Assembly: GCA_905331475.1 (NCBI GenBank)
Contig: CAJNYU010000915.1
Coordinates: 1 to 64,000, forward strand
Length of the DNA: 64,000 nucleotides
Reading direction: 5' to 3'
Origin: Rotaria socialis
Lineage: Eukaryota > Rotifera > Eurotatoria > Philodinida > Philodinidae
Each line of letters opens with the position of its first letter. Within the stretch, counting starts at the first letter, position 1. Below, in pieces: positions 20,613 to 37,510 of this stretch. The notes beneath the pieces were generated by a model. It saw nothing but the letters and a program-made list of their open reading frames with translations. It did no database searches and was not told the DNA's origin. The position numbers were made by a program, and so were the translations under genes.

Positions 20613-21192
20613 TTACTGAATATTACAGTTATTATGGGTAGATTTGGCTGCTTCAATAGGCGTCGGTGGTACATCAATATTACGGTTCATATCTTTAACC
20701 ACAAGGTGTACAGTGCTACCATTTTGGATGCTATAATCGGAAAAAATTTGATCATTTTCAAGCTGTTTGCCTGCAAAAAGAATTCTTTGTTCTTCAACAG
20801 GTATCGCCGTGCGTTCATAAATAGCATGTTTCACTTGTGACACTGTATCATGATAGAAAATATCTAAGTTAATAACTTCACGCTTGTCGCCACTAGAAAT
20901 AATTGAAACACACACACGGTATCTTTCATCGAAAGCATTGGACAATATAACCGTATTAATGGTACTTCTATTTTTAATGTAATCGTACGATGCAACTGTT
21001 TGTTCATCTTCAAGTGTTCGGCCCTCGAAGCTTAAAAATTGATCACATGATGGAACTTCGATTTGTTACGATATTTTTTCTTTCACATTTTTTGATAGTC
21101 AAAGATGGATCAATATCGATTAACAAAGGTTTATTTGAACCACGTTGCGGCAAGCATGCTTTGGTACGAATTTGAATGATGAAAATATGCAT
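20613..21192 (-). pseudogene. Tandem ubiquitin-like domain gene, first domain broken
   Basis: The last 110 residues (20945-20613) form one ubiquitin-like domain: INLDIFYHDTVSQVKHAI, then IPVEEQRILFAGKQLEND, DYSIQNGSTVHLVV, matching ubiquitin's FAGKQLED and DYNIQ...STLHLV. Upstream on the same strand lies a second domain. It starts MHIFIIQIRTK near 21192 and continues KPLLIDIDPSLTIKK. After a one-base shift it has a stop, then QIEVPSCDQFLSFEGRTLED and a link straight into the last domain. The shift and stop break the first domain. The C-terminus is NNCNIQ, with no Gly-Gly, so it would not be conjugated like ubiquitin. A truncated single-domain product starting MSNAFDERYR remains possible. No splice sites were found that rescue the stop. 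Confidence 0.7.
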
Positions 21193-22999
21193 GTGTAAAT
21201 TGTAGAAGAAATATTTTATTCCAGTATTAATAGAACTATATAGGGAAATGATAATAGTCTCGATGAAGCATTGTAAGTCATGTGTCATTCAAGTAGTTTT
21301 ATGGAATTGTGTACGATTTAACGTTTTCTCTGATAAACAACTTTTAGTCATTTGTTGCTGTTTGAATATAAAATACTATGAAAACATTTAGTATTATCTA
21401 ATAGCAATTCCACTTTAGCTTTGAAAATTTGTTGCTTTCATTGATAATTGCTTTTTTGACGTTTTCGATGCAAGCAAGGCACTTCTAGAAAAATTGAATG
21501 ACATTACTTCAAGACTAAAGTTTGACTATAATTAAAAACTAGCATTCTCTGTAGAAGATATTAAAGTTTTAGGAAATCTCAATGTGCCGAAAACTTTGAA
21601 AATGAATGAATTACTTTGACGACAGATTATCTCATGAAGAAAACAGATATTTAGAATTACATGTAAGCTAAAACATTAAGTAAACGAGTAGTAAATCGGC
21701 ATACGATGTTTAAAAGCATTCAGGATAATATCATTTCGAAGGCTTTTCTACAAGTTAAGAGCGTCAGATTTTTTCGAAAGGCAATAAAGCCTCTCAAATT
21801 AACCTTGGTAACTAACTTTTCTGACACACTCAATAACATGAATATGAGGGAAAAAACGATATTATATGGTTTACTATATAGTTAATTGAAAGTTGATAAT
21901 GTAGATTGATATACCGAGTATGCCACAAGTTATCTGTGTCTGACAATAGTATTAGTGTTGTAATAATAGACAGCTCGATATTATTCGCGAATTATATTAT
22001 ATATTGAGTTAGAAAACAATCCAATATGAATCGCATCATGTGATTCACATGTAACGTCCAACTCCAAACAAAAAAGTTATATTAGTCATCGAAATATAAA
22101 TTAAGTTTCGGACATATTATTATTGAAAGCTGGTAAAAATGAATTTCAAGTTATCGTGACTAATCGATCGTGACACAAACGTAGCAGGGCATGAAATAAA
22201 ACTGAATCATATTATTAAAGTATGTGTGGCAGTAAAACTGACATCTATGAACTGTGCTTGCATAGTTGATAAGGTAGTTTTCAGCTACAAGCGATTAAGG
22301 CATTATGATAATAAACGAGGGCAGTTTCCCATATGGTGTACATTTAATTGTAGACAATAGTTTTGTTACATTCAAGCCGATTTATGAATTAAACTATTCA
22401 CCAACACATCTTCACTTTCGAGGACGCTTCTTCATAGAGGCTGAATGGTTTGAAACAACGAACTTGTAGTTTTCCTAAAACCAATGTTTCGAAAGTCTTC
22501 TATTGAAGAAAAATTAAAATACTTCATCGGAAAAAATCTATGGAATCTTGTATTTGATCGATCGATATATTTCACTTGAAAAAGATGTTATCTTGTTTCT
22601 TATTAAATTTTTGCTGTGAAATCCTGTCATATACTATTTGTTGTGATTAAATCTGATTATTGGTGACATCTATGTCTAAGTTGGATCATGATCGATCGAG
22701 AACAATAGGCGATAATTATATATAAAATTGATAAGAAAACGAAGAACCAATACAGCACGTTTATTTACTAACTGAAATCTTCTTTTGTTTGAAATTTAAA
22801 AGTTCAAATTTTCCATCTATCAAATTCATGAATATTGAAATATCGTAATCGAATTAAAAGAAAACTGATAACTATATTAAAATTTCATATTCTACGCTTT
22901 TTTAGATTTATTCAAAAGAAAAATATAGTAACCGATCAAAGTAGTTTTTCTTCTCTTTCTTTCCTTCTATTTACCTACGTATTTGTATGGTATATCAGC
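21193..22999. other. Intergenic DNA upstream of the FOXK gene
   Basis: No coding region is supported. A TATATATAAAA lies at about 22717-22727, some 275 bp before the chosen FOXK start, and may be its TATA box. The FOXK frame is open without a stop back to 22835, so part of this could be coding if an upstream ATG is used. Confidence 0.45.
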
Positions 23000-25980
<2,981 letters not shown>

Positions 25981-28900
25981 ATATTTTTCTTTTTGTTGAA
26001 AAGATTTTCTTTGCTGTGTTTTGTTTTTCCAAAACATGATTCATTGTCGATTATTTTCTATTCTTTATATTTTTTGCTCGTTTTTGTATCCCAGTGATGC
26101 GATTATAGATGATGTGATAAAGCAAAACTGTTTTTTTCTTTTCTTTTTTTTTGTTTTGTTATTTTATTAGCATGAAAGTTATATTGTGATGGATTTTCTA
26201 GGCAAAGAAAAAAACGTGAAGCATTTAGTAAAACATAAAATTGCTTTTCCATCAAAACTATTTAACACTATGTTTCATCAATGTATAATCCACAGTCTTT
26301 CTCGTTTCATTTTCAAGCTATCCTAGATGAGCTGATCGACTTTTAATTAAGTTTGCTTAACACAGCAAAAAAAATCCTATGAGATTTGATCGGATTTGAT
26401 TGTGTTCGGAATCGATAACATTATTCGGAACAACAAAACACTTAAATTAAAAGCCTTTCGTATAATCAGTTTAGCATTCTCATCTGTAGATTTTCTGCAA
26501 ATACTTTATTAAAACATCGTGTGGCACATTGGTTTATTGTCTTGCAAGACATATTTTTGTGTTATTGTTTTTCCAATTTCTATAGAATACTACAGAACAA
26601 ATTAATAAATTCCTCAGAAAAATGATTTTCATACTTTGGAATGTTCCGTGCGTAGAGCGTCTTCTGATGAGAAATTACCATGAAATGATCTGTGTTCGTG
26701 CTTTATATCGCTTCGAGAATTATTGTTTGACTTTAAATATGAATCACCAGCTGGACCGAGGGTTCCACGAAACGATTTTTCAATAGTTTGTGTGTTAACT
26801 TATAGATGGCCTACCAATGGCATAGAGACCTCGATACATTCGAAGGGTCAAGAATTTCTTTTCTATCATATTCTTAATAAATTATAAGTGTTTTCTATTA
26901 AGCCCCTTGAATAGAATCATCAGTCTTTTATGACGTTGTTCATTGAAGTCTAGTTCCAATTCATTTTTACTCAACAAATAGTTAGCGAATAATTTTATTC
27001 CACTCATTCAATGAGCATAGAATAAAAAAGAAAAAAGCAATATCCTGTAAAAAAAACTAGAGAGAGGAAGACAATGGATGACACGAGGAATGATCCTTCA
27101 GCAGAGAGTCAAAATGTTCTTCTACTTCTCGATACAAATAACCAATAGCATTTTAAGAGTAGAATAAGATCTGTTGTTGACAGCCTTTTATCTTCTCTAT
27201 AGCTGAGTTACTGAGGAAAATAAAATTAATTTGTCTTTTCAGACTTATTAAAGTAAGCTACATAATACTGTTAGTCTAAAGGCAACATAATTGAATGAGT
27301 ATTTTTATGACTTTTTCGATAGCTTTTGACTAGAAGAAAGTTATTCTTAAGGGAATTTCCACGAAGAAGTGTCGACATGCATAACTGAATGTATCCTGCT
27401 TTTTTAATTACTAATCCGCTTCTTGTGTTAGTAACATGTTTCATATTTCTAAAAGAATATGCGAAGGCGACAATATCTTTCTATTATTAGACTATGAAGC
27501 TTTACTGAATATGGTCGTATTCTAGAAACATATTTTTTACCTAGTACTCAGGTAAATACGTGTAGCATTGATTAGTTTCTACGATTATGCAAATTCCTTC
27601 TCGTTGTTTTTCTTTTTGGTATAGAATTTAAATCATTGCTCGGAGATTTGATTTAACTCCATGAGAATATTTTCGAGAAAGAAGCATCATTTTAAATAGA
27701 TCACTCTTTCTTGATAGCCGCGTCTCTCAAGACTTTTCTAACGAGCTACTGACATGTCTCTGTGATGACGCCCAAGAAAATGTTGTCGAAATTAAGTTAA
27801 GACATTACTATCGACATGCGTAAGCACGATGAGGATCATAAATGTGTAGAGATAATTTTTGAAACAAGTCAATTTACATTTAGAGCAAGGTTCTACTACA
27901 GTATTTTGCACTTTTTTTTCTATTAATCGAGGGGAAATCTTGTTATATGTCAAAGGTTTCATCAGACAGAAAAAACCTACTTATACAAGTGTCATCCTAA
28001 ATTTGTTTTTTCTCCAAATATAATAGCGTCTATTCCAGATCTTGTAAGATTTCAGATGTGATATATTTATCTCCAAATTTTTCTGATAACGACATCATAA
28101 TTTTATTTGCAGCGAATGATAGGAGTGGCAAAAAAAAGAGAATATTGCAAATTTCAGTGAGCCGATTCGGTCAAGTCGAATTTTCTTCAAGTTAAAAATT
28201 GAGAGTGCAGATGATACAGTACTTGTCTAGTGCATAATTATTTGCGGAGAACATCTATAGCGATCCGTCGGTACGACGAAGAAAATTAAAAAAAAGGAAG
28301 TGGCGGTACTTTTCAGAATGTGAGAGAGAGAGCGATATGTTCTCGTTCGACTATTTAGGCTATGGAATTTATTTCTTATAGATAAAAAGCTTAGTTAATA
28401 TAGAAGTGTACTAATCAAGTCGAATATTTCTAAGATGCCGTCGAGAATATATACTTAAATTTATAAACGTAAAGAAAAATTATATATTTTTCAACCTTTT
28501 TATTTTTCATAGTATGCGCCCTGTTTTTATTTGTCTTCTTGCTAGTAATTCAAGACTCGTTTGGCAATCAATTTAACATCTGAGATTAAAGCTAAGCATT
28601 TGCACGTACCTAAAACTTGAACTATAATTTTATTTTGTACTTTTAATGTCGCGCTAAATGAGCCCGTTAGGAAGAATATACACTTATCCTATCTTTCTTC
28701 TGTCCTGCTTTATAGGATTTCTTAGGTAGACAATAGTTCTAATGAAAATCATCTTAACCTATATAAATATTCACCGGATGTTATGTCCCTCGAGAAACAT
28801 TTTAAAATCAATTACTTCTTCTATATGACTTTTTATTTGTGTATTAGCCATGAAAAAAATTCCTTCATTAATAATGACAAATTGAAAAAAACAACCATTA

Positions 28901-29526
28901 ACATCGATCGAAAACGCATTTTCCCAATCATATGCAGCGGCTGATCGGTCTCATATGCCCACATCCTGTCAAATAGGGCCTATACCCTAAGGGCTTTGCA
29001 CTCTCTACAAACTATATCTGTTTAATTTATAGCTTTTCTTCAGTTCCTTCACTACCGTTCTTGTATTGTTTATAAGGAATAGTGAAGACAATAACGTTTA
29101 TTTATTTTTTCACCACACACCACTCGTTATAAGCCAGTTCTCTGGTTGGCACTATTCGAAAGCGAAAAGGTATGATCATGATTTTCTCTTGTGAAGGATA
29201 AAAGAAGATTATTGTTTACAAATAAATCCGATGATTTAACACAAGACCGAAATATTACTCAGCAATAGATTTTTATCAAACGTATAAACAGAAAGATTGT
29301 TTCAATATACGTTTGTATGAATTAGTGTACAAATACATTAGCTATCGTCATAATGACTTCTTTTTCTATCTTAAATCACCTTGCTAATGATTTGCAGTTT
29401 GCTATTTGATTGATAAATAGGTTGGATAAATTCTTGACGTCGTGCGACTGATGACTTGAAAGTTCTTCATTCATATCTCTACCACGTTTAAATAGCTGCT
29501 TGCTATCAGATAATTTAAACGCGGTT
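25981..29526. other. First part of a 10-kb gene-free stretch
   Basis: No frame with protein-like composition, no tRNA and no clear transposon was recognised. The FOXK 3' UTR should occupy the first few hundred bases. The sequence is AT-rich but not simple repeat, and appears unique. It could contain cis-regulatory DNA or non-coding RNA that cannot be recognised by eye. Confidence 0.5.
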
Positions 29527-29528
29527 TA

Positions 29529-30297
29529 CAGGATTTACTGTCCTTTGATTGCTTTTCTTAGAAAAAAATTTTTTTCTACATAAAGTATAAATTTCGCTGC
29601 TGAGGATTTACTATCCAATGGTTGAATAACTTCTTTTTCCAATTAGCTTTTTTCTCATTTGAGGATTTACTGTGCGTTGATTGCCTCGAAGAATAGAAAT
29701 GAACAGAAAAATATTTTTCGCAATCAACTATGTATATTTAGAAAGAAAAGACTTCGAGGAAATATATGAGGAAATAACAAAGAGAATAAAGAATTGATTA
29801 ATAAATAACCCAAAAAAGATGAATGGACGTTCAACTTTTTGGTGGACGCTGAAAATATCTAAGTCCAGCAGCTTTTAAGAATGATGGAATATTGATAATC
29901 GAGGTAGAATAATTGTCGTTTGCCATGGGTAGATTCAGCAAATATAACAGACACTTTTAGCAAGAGTACGATCAGAAAATTATGTTCTTTGAATTTATAT
30001 ATATTTTTTATAATTTTTTGTCACATAAATGACTGTCTTACCCCTCAATTTGATGAGCATCCGTCATTTTAAATTGAAAATTTATTCAACAGTTCGCTCA
30101 TTGGTGACTTTTTTGTTTTTCAACATTTATGTAATTTTTTGTTCAGAAAAATAATTGACTGTCAAGACCATTACTCATTTATTAATTTATCTTCTTCGAA
30201 GCAATTAATGGACAGTAAATCCTCATACAAAAATAGCGTTAATTGGAATAATATTTTTCCAATCAGTGGACCGTAAATCCGGGGACAGTAAATCTTG
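29529..30297. mobile_element. TA-flanked element with repeated terminal motif
   Basis: The element starts CAGGATTTACTGTCC and ends GGACAGTAAATCTTG, with TA on both sides (29527-29528 and 30298-30299). The motif GGATTTACTGTCC-n-TTGATTG recurs three times in the left 160 bp. Its inverted form recurs about three times in the right 110 bp (GGACAGTAAATCC variants). This gives subterminal arrays of a probable transposase-binding site. TA duplication suggests the Tc1/mariner group. No transposase is encoded in the 769 bp. Confidence 0.7.
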
Positions 30298-30299
30298 TA

Positions 30300-33200
30300 C
30301 TCGTATTCAATTACAGTGATCTATCAATTAGAGAGTGTTTTCTTTGTTCTGAGCCGCTTTTTCATACTATGAGCACTTCATAAGGGGTACTTTTGAAAAA
30401 TATTCCATTTTAATGCAGAAAAATTCAGAAAAATTGGCTATATTACATCTAACAATCGTTTTTTTGCGTTAAGCCTAAATTATCTTATACTACTATGTTA
30501 AAATATCGTTTCGTGATGAGAAAAAGACATCGAGGTGAACAAGTATCTAACATGTTTTTAAATAGCTGTATTAATCTTTCTTTTTAATTTGAAAAAAAAA
30601 GAAAATCTTAAATCTAAGCTCCAATTTATTGCGCTAAATAAATTTCTTATAGATAGCATGTAGTCAATAGTTTCTAGATTTTATTTCTCTGAAAACGACA
30701 AAAAGAAAAACAAGGCAATTAAATATAAGTGATTTTTTTTTAAATATTAATTGCAAGGAAGAATAGTTTTCTTTTGGAATATATTTTTTCACAAACAAAA
30801 GTGTACTTTCCGTGAACTCAGAATGAATCAAAACATAAATTAATGGTTTCAAGCATATTCTTATGCTAAATATTTCCTCTTTTTTTAGTTAGATGGATTG
30901 TAGAAGCCATGTTTTCATATTATGCATTATAGAATTTACATGAGATCACGGATTTTCGTCTATTATTATTTTTAAATTAGAGTTCGGATCATTATTCCAA
31001 TACGTTCAATGGAACACAAGAATGAGACAAATCTCATATCAAACTGTATTGAACTAATCTTTCATTTTGTTTTCTTTTTGATCCTCAAGATTAGTAATAG
31101 TCTATAACAGATTATGTGCAATGGCCATTCTAATAGGAAATTGAAATAGAATCTTAGGGTTAATAGGTTTTATTCCCTTTCCCTTGAGATTCTTCTTTTG
31201 CCATATAATTTCATTGAATATTACTTGTTAGCTTAAATATAAGAACAAGAAATAATAGATCTTAGAGTCACAGAAATTTGATTGTCAAAGTCAAATAATA
31301 TTTAAATAACTTTGATATTCTGTTCTAGTTTTATTAATTATTAAGAATTAAGTGTCTACATGTACGCTGGCGCTTTATAATTTATGCATTGATTTACACG
31401 CAGGAAAATATTTAAGCATATACTTCCTCTGGAGTATTATCAATTCGATTTTTTTCTTTTACTTTCTTAGTCAAAACTGCTCTAGATTACAAATGGATTT
31501 CCTTTCGACAATACGCGTGTTCGAGTGTCGTGTCATATAAGTATATATTTTTTCTTCTTCTAGAAATGCAATTTTATGTAAGCCTAGGCGCCAGTTTGAA
31601 TTGGCAGCTAATTAACTAGTTTTGATAAGATGAATTAAGTATGAATGATGCACACGAGAGAAGCGGATAGCACTCAATAAAATATGAATGTAGAGGAGAA
31701 CAAGAAGCAACTCAAGAAGCATAATATTGAATTAGAGACCAAAATAAGATTATGATTTTTCGAAGTATGTATATATTTGTGATGATGCTGATGTAAAAAA
31801 ACGAATTAGTGCGATAGTTAAAATGAAATATAGAAAAGCGATTTGAAGCGTCTGTCGTCGTGTCTACAACAGCATAGTGCATAGGTCAAAGGCCTTTGCT
31901 TTTGTTGTCCTGATAGTTTCTCACGATTGTCGTTATTATGAGATTTTGCACTTAGATTGCACATACATCGATGATTAATTAACTTACAAGGACAATTTAT
32001 ATGTACTGAAACAGCTAAGATTTGTCGAGAGAAAACTACAAACATACTTTTTGTTTATTCACATGTTACCGAGGCTAAACATGTTTGTTTGTTAATACGG
32101 AGTTTTTCTTCTATTCCCTGTTGTTTAATAGTATTAAACATTGACAAATTAATCCATATGAATATATTTTTATGAAGCATTTCGCCCGAGAAAACCATCA
32201 GAAAACCCTTGACATATGGTAAACATACTCTTCAAAATCCTATTGATCCATCAAACTCTGACGCCACACTAAACATGGATAAGATAAATATCGGAAACAA
32301 GAAAATAAAATCAATTTTTTTCCAATGACGTGTAACTCAAAAAGATATACTAGTTGTTTCTTGTCAATCTACTATCATCATATCAGATAAAGTATTCATA
32401 GTAGGGTAACTCGTAAAAAGAAAAGAATTCTATAGTCTACACATACAATGCAATGCTAATAACAGGCAGAGAAGAAGAAAAGCAATAAAATATGCTGTCT
32501 ATTCTAGTCAGACTTTTACATAGATATGACAGAAAATACCGAGTTCAACCAAATAGTTTTTCTTTTTCTTCACAAATGATCAAATCGTGCGTGCTGAAGC
32601 GATAAAGTGAACGTACACATCGTAAATTTTTTATGCGTACGACCTCTCGATGAGTACTTTTGATATGAGGATATTAGTGGAAGATTGACCACTTGTGGAT
32701 CACGAACAGATTTTTATTGTCTTCATATTTGACAGCTATACTCTTCTGACTTCGCATGCAAAACTAAATTTTCAAAAATTTAGCCTTCCAAACGAAGTGT
32801 GAAACATACAGCTGCAAAAATTTGAAAGATAGGAAAGCTTTCCAGCTAGCGACATTTGACCTGACTGTTAAGTAGATGAGATCATTAGATAACAACTAAT
32901 CATTTCTTAGGAAGCATTATTCAACGAAAAATGAAGACGCCCATATACTAGATGAAATTGCCAAGCGATAATCAGCCATACGTAGATACACAAAAAGAGA
33001 AGCAAGAAAACTTTTTATTTTCTTTTGCACTTCCGACAGCTTCTACGTATTTATGTATATTTTATGATTGCATGCGCACTAATTGGTATAATTATATTTG
33101 ATAGTAGCCTGCCAATTTTTCCTACTGTACTTAACGATAAGTTTATGTATGACCGTCTTTGAGCACTAAACAATCGACATCTAGAAAAACGTTCGTTTTT

Positions 33201-35758
33201 ATTATTATTATCTTACATAGTAAAATCTGCATGGCGTATTCCTTATTCAAATAGATGAATAGAAATAACCTATATTCTGATTCGATCCTATGCTCTTGAT
33301 TCTAAAATGTTTTCTTTTTCTTTCTTCGAGTATATTTATAGATAAATGACGGATTTATTTTTTCTTCCTTTCTTTATACTTATTGCCGTTTATATCTTGA
33401 TGAAATATGCAAGTTTATTGTATAAGAAAACAGGTTCTCTTACTACGAGCAACAAGTTCAATGATACTTTTTTGTTGTTGTTTTTTGATAGACTAGATAT
33501 ATGTTATAGAACAGTAAGAAGAGACCGCGCTCACAACAGATAGAGACGCTTTCGTGAAATAAGCTATTCAAACATTCTACTCTCAAGATCAGGATAATCT
33601 CAGTCTAAAGAAATTTTTATTTTTCAATTATTTCCTTGAATAAAGTAATCAATAGGTCGCCAACTCCATACAACGATAAAAACTTTGGCTTAGTCGTCTA
33701 CTCATAGATAGAAAAAAGAAGTTGCTTTTTCCTCTTCTAATGCATGAATAAATGAAAGTCATTTTCCTGGCTTAGGATTCTATTAAACGAAATCAGAATT
33801 GATTTCTTTCTTGATGGGAGAAAAAGAAAGCTGTTGTAATGAATGTAATTTTTTTCTTTTTTCTTTTTTCTTGTGAGAAAGAAGGACGAGACAATACAGA
33901 TAGAAAAAATAGATGTGTGAAAGAAATGTATTGTTTTTCAATTATCAATGTCAATTGACTAGAGAAATGAAGATTCATAAAAAAAAGATCTGAGGATTGA
34001 GCAAATAAATGCATTTCTTTTTAGTCATTCAAATGAATGGAATGGAAACATAGCTGTGAGTTAAAAAGAAATGTCTTTTTTTACACGACTGTGTTCAATG
34101 ATATGATTTAATCATGACAATGTCTTCAGATAAGATCATAGAATAGTCTCGAGACAGACTATTCTTTGTTCACTAGACACTATGAATTGTTCTTCTCGTC
34201 GTCTATATAATTTTTATCAAAAATGGTATGTTGAAATCTATTTTTCATAATTGGACTGTCGGATTCGCCTTGCTTTCTTCTTCTATAGCAACATTTTACT
34301 TCTCATTGATATTTAGATAGTGACATGCTCAGAATTTGCTAGAACACTTTGAGTTGAAGTCATATGTAGATTCAATAGAAAGTATGATATCGTTCCTTTT
34401 GCGCTACAAAATCAAATACGTTTAATTGAGAATTTCTTTTGTGCACAAAAAAATTAAGTTATGATAGTTAATTTTTTTACAACTGAATAAATATCTCTGG
34501 TTAGGATGGAGCATAGAAACTTATTCGAGATAAAAATCTGTACAACTCTTCTATAGTCATGTCTATGAAAATTTTTTTCGTCGTTATACTCAAATAAACT
34601 CACATTATAGTGCCCATATGAATAGTCACCTTGCTCGAAATACGACTATGCTAAAAGAAGATAGGCTATCAACGTGCTCAACGAAGAGTAAATTATCGAA
34701 TCAGACAATCGATAGCTTTAATCTAGTCTGAAAAGATAAGTATTCGAAAAATGATTTCCTTTCTCTTATCAATATGTTCATCGCTTCATAGTCAATCATT
34801 TGTTATTGCTCTTACTATCAGCAAGATCTATCTATGTAGTTTGTAAATTCAAATTTTTTCATTTGACATATTACATAAAGAAAAGAAACATTATTTCCAT
34901 GATATTTATTAATAAACAAAAAAGAAATTAAATACACGGCCAAGAGTTTAAAGTTCAGTTATATGAAAAAACAGATGACATATTCGTGCTTGCCAAAGAA
35001 TTATCTTTTCCGATGACACATATTTTAGGGAGATTCTCATTGTTCATTTTACTTAGAGAAAAACATATTCAGTAGTGAAAATCTGTATATCTTTTTGAAA
35101 CAGACACGCGTGCACTACTTCATTAGCGTGATGCCCTAGGCGAATCGTAGTTTTCTAAGATGTTTCTCGCAGCATCATATGACACGTTGCACTTGCCTAT
35201 CAATTCTATCAAATTATGGCTTTTATAAGCCGAATGCTTTTTGCCGAATTGATTCGTTTTTTTCCTAGACGAGAAAAATCCGTTTATCGATTTTTTTAAT
35301 TAATAGCTCTCGAGAAATAGATGCCGTAAAAAGAAGCTATGCAGAATCAGAAATATAAAACACACATAAAAATAAATCTGCTTGTTGTTACGGAAGAAAA
35401 AAACTGATGAACACAGGGAGAACTCTTTTGATTTTGTCCCATTTGAAGTATGCATTGTATGCTATACTACCATCATGTTACTTCTATTCTCTTCGTTACT
35501 ATTATCAAATAATGACAGAAACATAATTTGATTTTACTGGCATTGAGTCATCAGGTATAAAAAATTAAGATATGTCCGAATTGAAACTTTTCTCCCTTCT
35601 ATTTCCATTCTTATGTTCAAAATAATGATGTTTATATATAGCATATCTAACGAACGTTTATGTCTTATCCAGATATATATATATATATATATAATTGAAT
35701 AAATATTTTCTTCATTACTTCGAATCATTTAATGTAATTAACAGCACAATTACATACA
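30300..35758. other. Second part of the gene-free stretch
   Basis: No coding region, tRNA or clear element was recognised. An (AT)n microsatellite lies at about 35672-35692. Short frames are Phe/Lys-rich and typical of chance in AT-rich DNA. The last few hundred bases should hold the GPCR promoter. Confidence 0.5.
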
Positions 35759-37138
35759 ATGAATAAGTATGTTGTTTCTAAAAATCAGGACTTTATTTCC
35801 TGACATAGCTTTCTTCATAGTTCAACATCATCCGAACACCCACTTGAAGAATGGGCAACGGTGTTATTAATAAATCGAATTGTTTATCGTGGTTATTTTC
35901 TATTCCTTATTTTGGCCGGTACTTGCGGTAATCTTTTAACTGCAACTACTCTTTATCGATCAAAATTACGTAAATATACAACATGCAAATTTATGGCTGT
36001 ATGTGCTCTATTGAATATCGGTGTCCTATTAACAAATACGCTTAATATGATGTTAACACAAGGCTATGATATTCATTTACGTAGTCAATTTAATTTTGCT
36101 TGGTGTCGGTTAAATGCATTTGTTGCCCAGTGGATACGCGGCATGGCATCATGGGCACTTGTCATCGTCGCATTTGAACGTTTCCAGCAGTCGAAAACAA
36201 TTCGACGTACACCAGTAAAAAAAAAAAACATTGTTTTATTGACAATGGTTGTAACTGGTTTTATTCTTTTAATATTCAATTTACCTTATCTTCTATTTAC
36301 TGGAAGTAAAGTTGTTTTGGCTGAGAATACAACATTCTTAGCATGCATGTTTGATAAGCACAGTCAAAATAAATTCCAAAGGTTATTTGCCTCAACAAGC
36401 AATTGGCAAGAACTTGTCACATATATTATTGTGGTAAGTAGTTTAAAATTTAACAACTAATCAATCGAATTTTTTTGCTTTAACGAATATTTTTTTTCTT
36501 ACAAAAATTAATCGCTTCTATATTTCACTTATTATCAACAGCTTTTACTAGACAATAATATTGTTTTTATATTATTTTTTTAGCCATGCATATTAGCGTT
36601 AATTTTGAATATATTCATCATAAAGAATTCATTTCTAAGTTCAACTAACAATGAACATTTAAAATCACGTTCAAGAAGCCGTACAAGACGCGTAACGACA
36701 ATGTTACTTGCGTCAAATATTGGCTTTCTAGCGCTTGTTGCACCTGCTCAAATTTTCTATGCTATATCATCTGATCCTCAGCGTGAGATTGACTCCCATG
36801 ATGAATATAAATCATTTATTGTGCAAGGAAATATTTATCAATGTTTAATTAATACATATTATGCGGCTTCGTTTGTGTTTTGTTTTGTATCGTCATCCAT
36901 ATTTCGACATGAAATAAGTAAACTTTTCTATAGAAAGTATAAAACAAAGCGTTCAATTCCAAATGAAACAAAAGAAGGTTATTCGTCGTATGAAAATCGA
37001 CCGTTTTTACAACACCCTCGACTTAGTAGTTTTGCTTATTCGAATTGTAGTCCAAATAATGAACACATGATTGAAAGAAGAAGTACAAATCGAGCGACGG
37101 ATTCAGCAATTGAAACAGCTGGATTAATGCAACAGTAA
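35759..37138 (+). CDS. Rhodopsin-class (family A) G protein-coupled receptor, 391 aa, three exons
   Basis: Exon 1 is only 8 bp (35759-35766). It joins across a 54-bp GT-AG intron to exon 2 (35821-36433), then across a 150-bp intron to exon 3 (36584-37138). The phases give MNNSTSSEHPLEEWATVLL, with an N-linked sequon outside the membrane. TM1 is FLFLILAGTCGNLLTATTLY with the conserved G-N. TM3 has AWCRLNAF (disulfide Cys) and FERF in place of DRY. TM4 is VLLTMVVTGFILLIFNLPYL, TM5 VTYIIVPCILALILNIFII and TM6 MLLASNIGFLALVAPAQIF. TM7 lacks NPxxY. A basic stretch (RSRSRTRR) forms intracellular loop 3, and the tail is Ser/Asn-rich. It resembles the large lophotrochozoan and bdelloid peptide-receptor-like expansions; the ligand is unknown. 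Confidence 0.88.
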
Positions 37139-37510
37139 TTTTACTTTAATTAATGTTCGGTTCACGCAATGTGCGGCGATGTTTTCTTTTCTTTTCTTTT
37201 TTTCTAATTTCTTGATTGCACCTGTGAAAATCAAAATGTATACATATACCTTTTTAATGCTGTTAAATGTAATAGTCTATATTAGAGTTCTACGAGTTAA
37301 ATTTAAATCCACGTTTGAAATCTTAAAAACTAGAAATTAGGAATACATCATTAACCTCTACACAGAATAGAAGCCCACTCCCTGAGTTAGATTTCTCCGT
37401 TGGAAATCAAGGTTTACTTCATGAAAAATGAAAGGATGAACATTTCTCTATCAAATAAACGCAAAAACTGGCATCAGAGCATGCTTTGCTACAAAATTAT
37501 AGCTTGCGGA

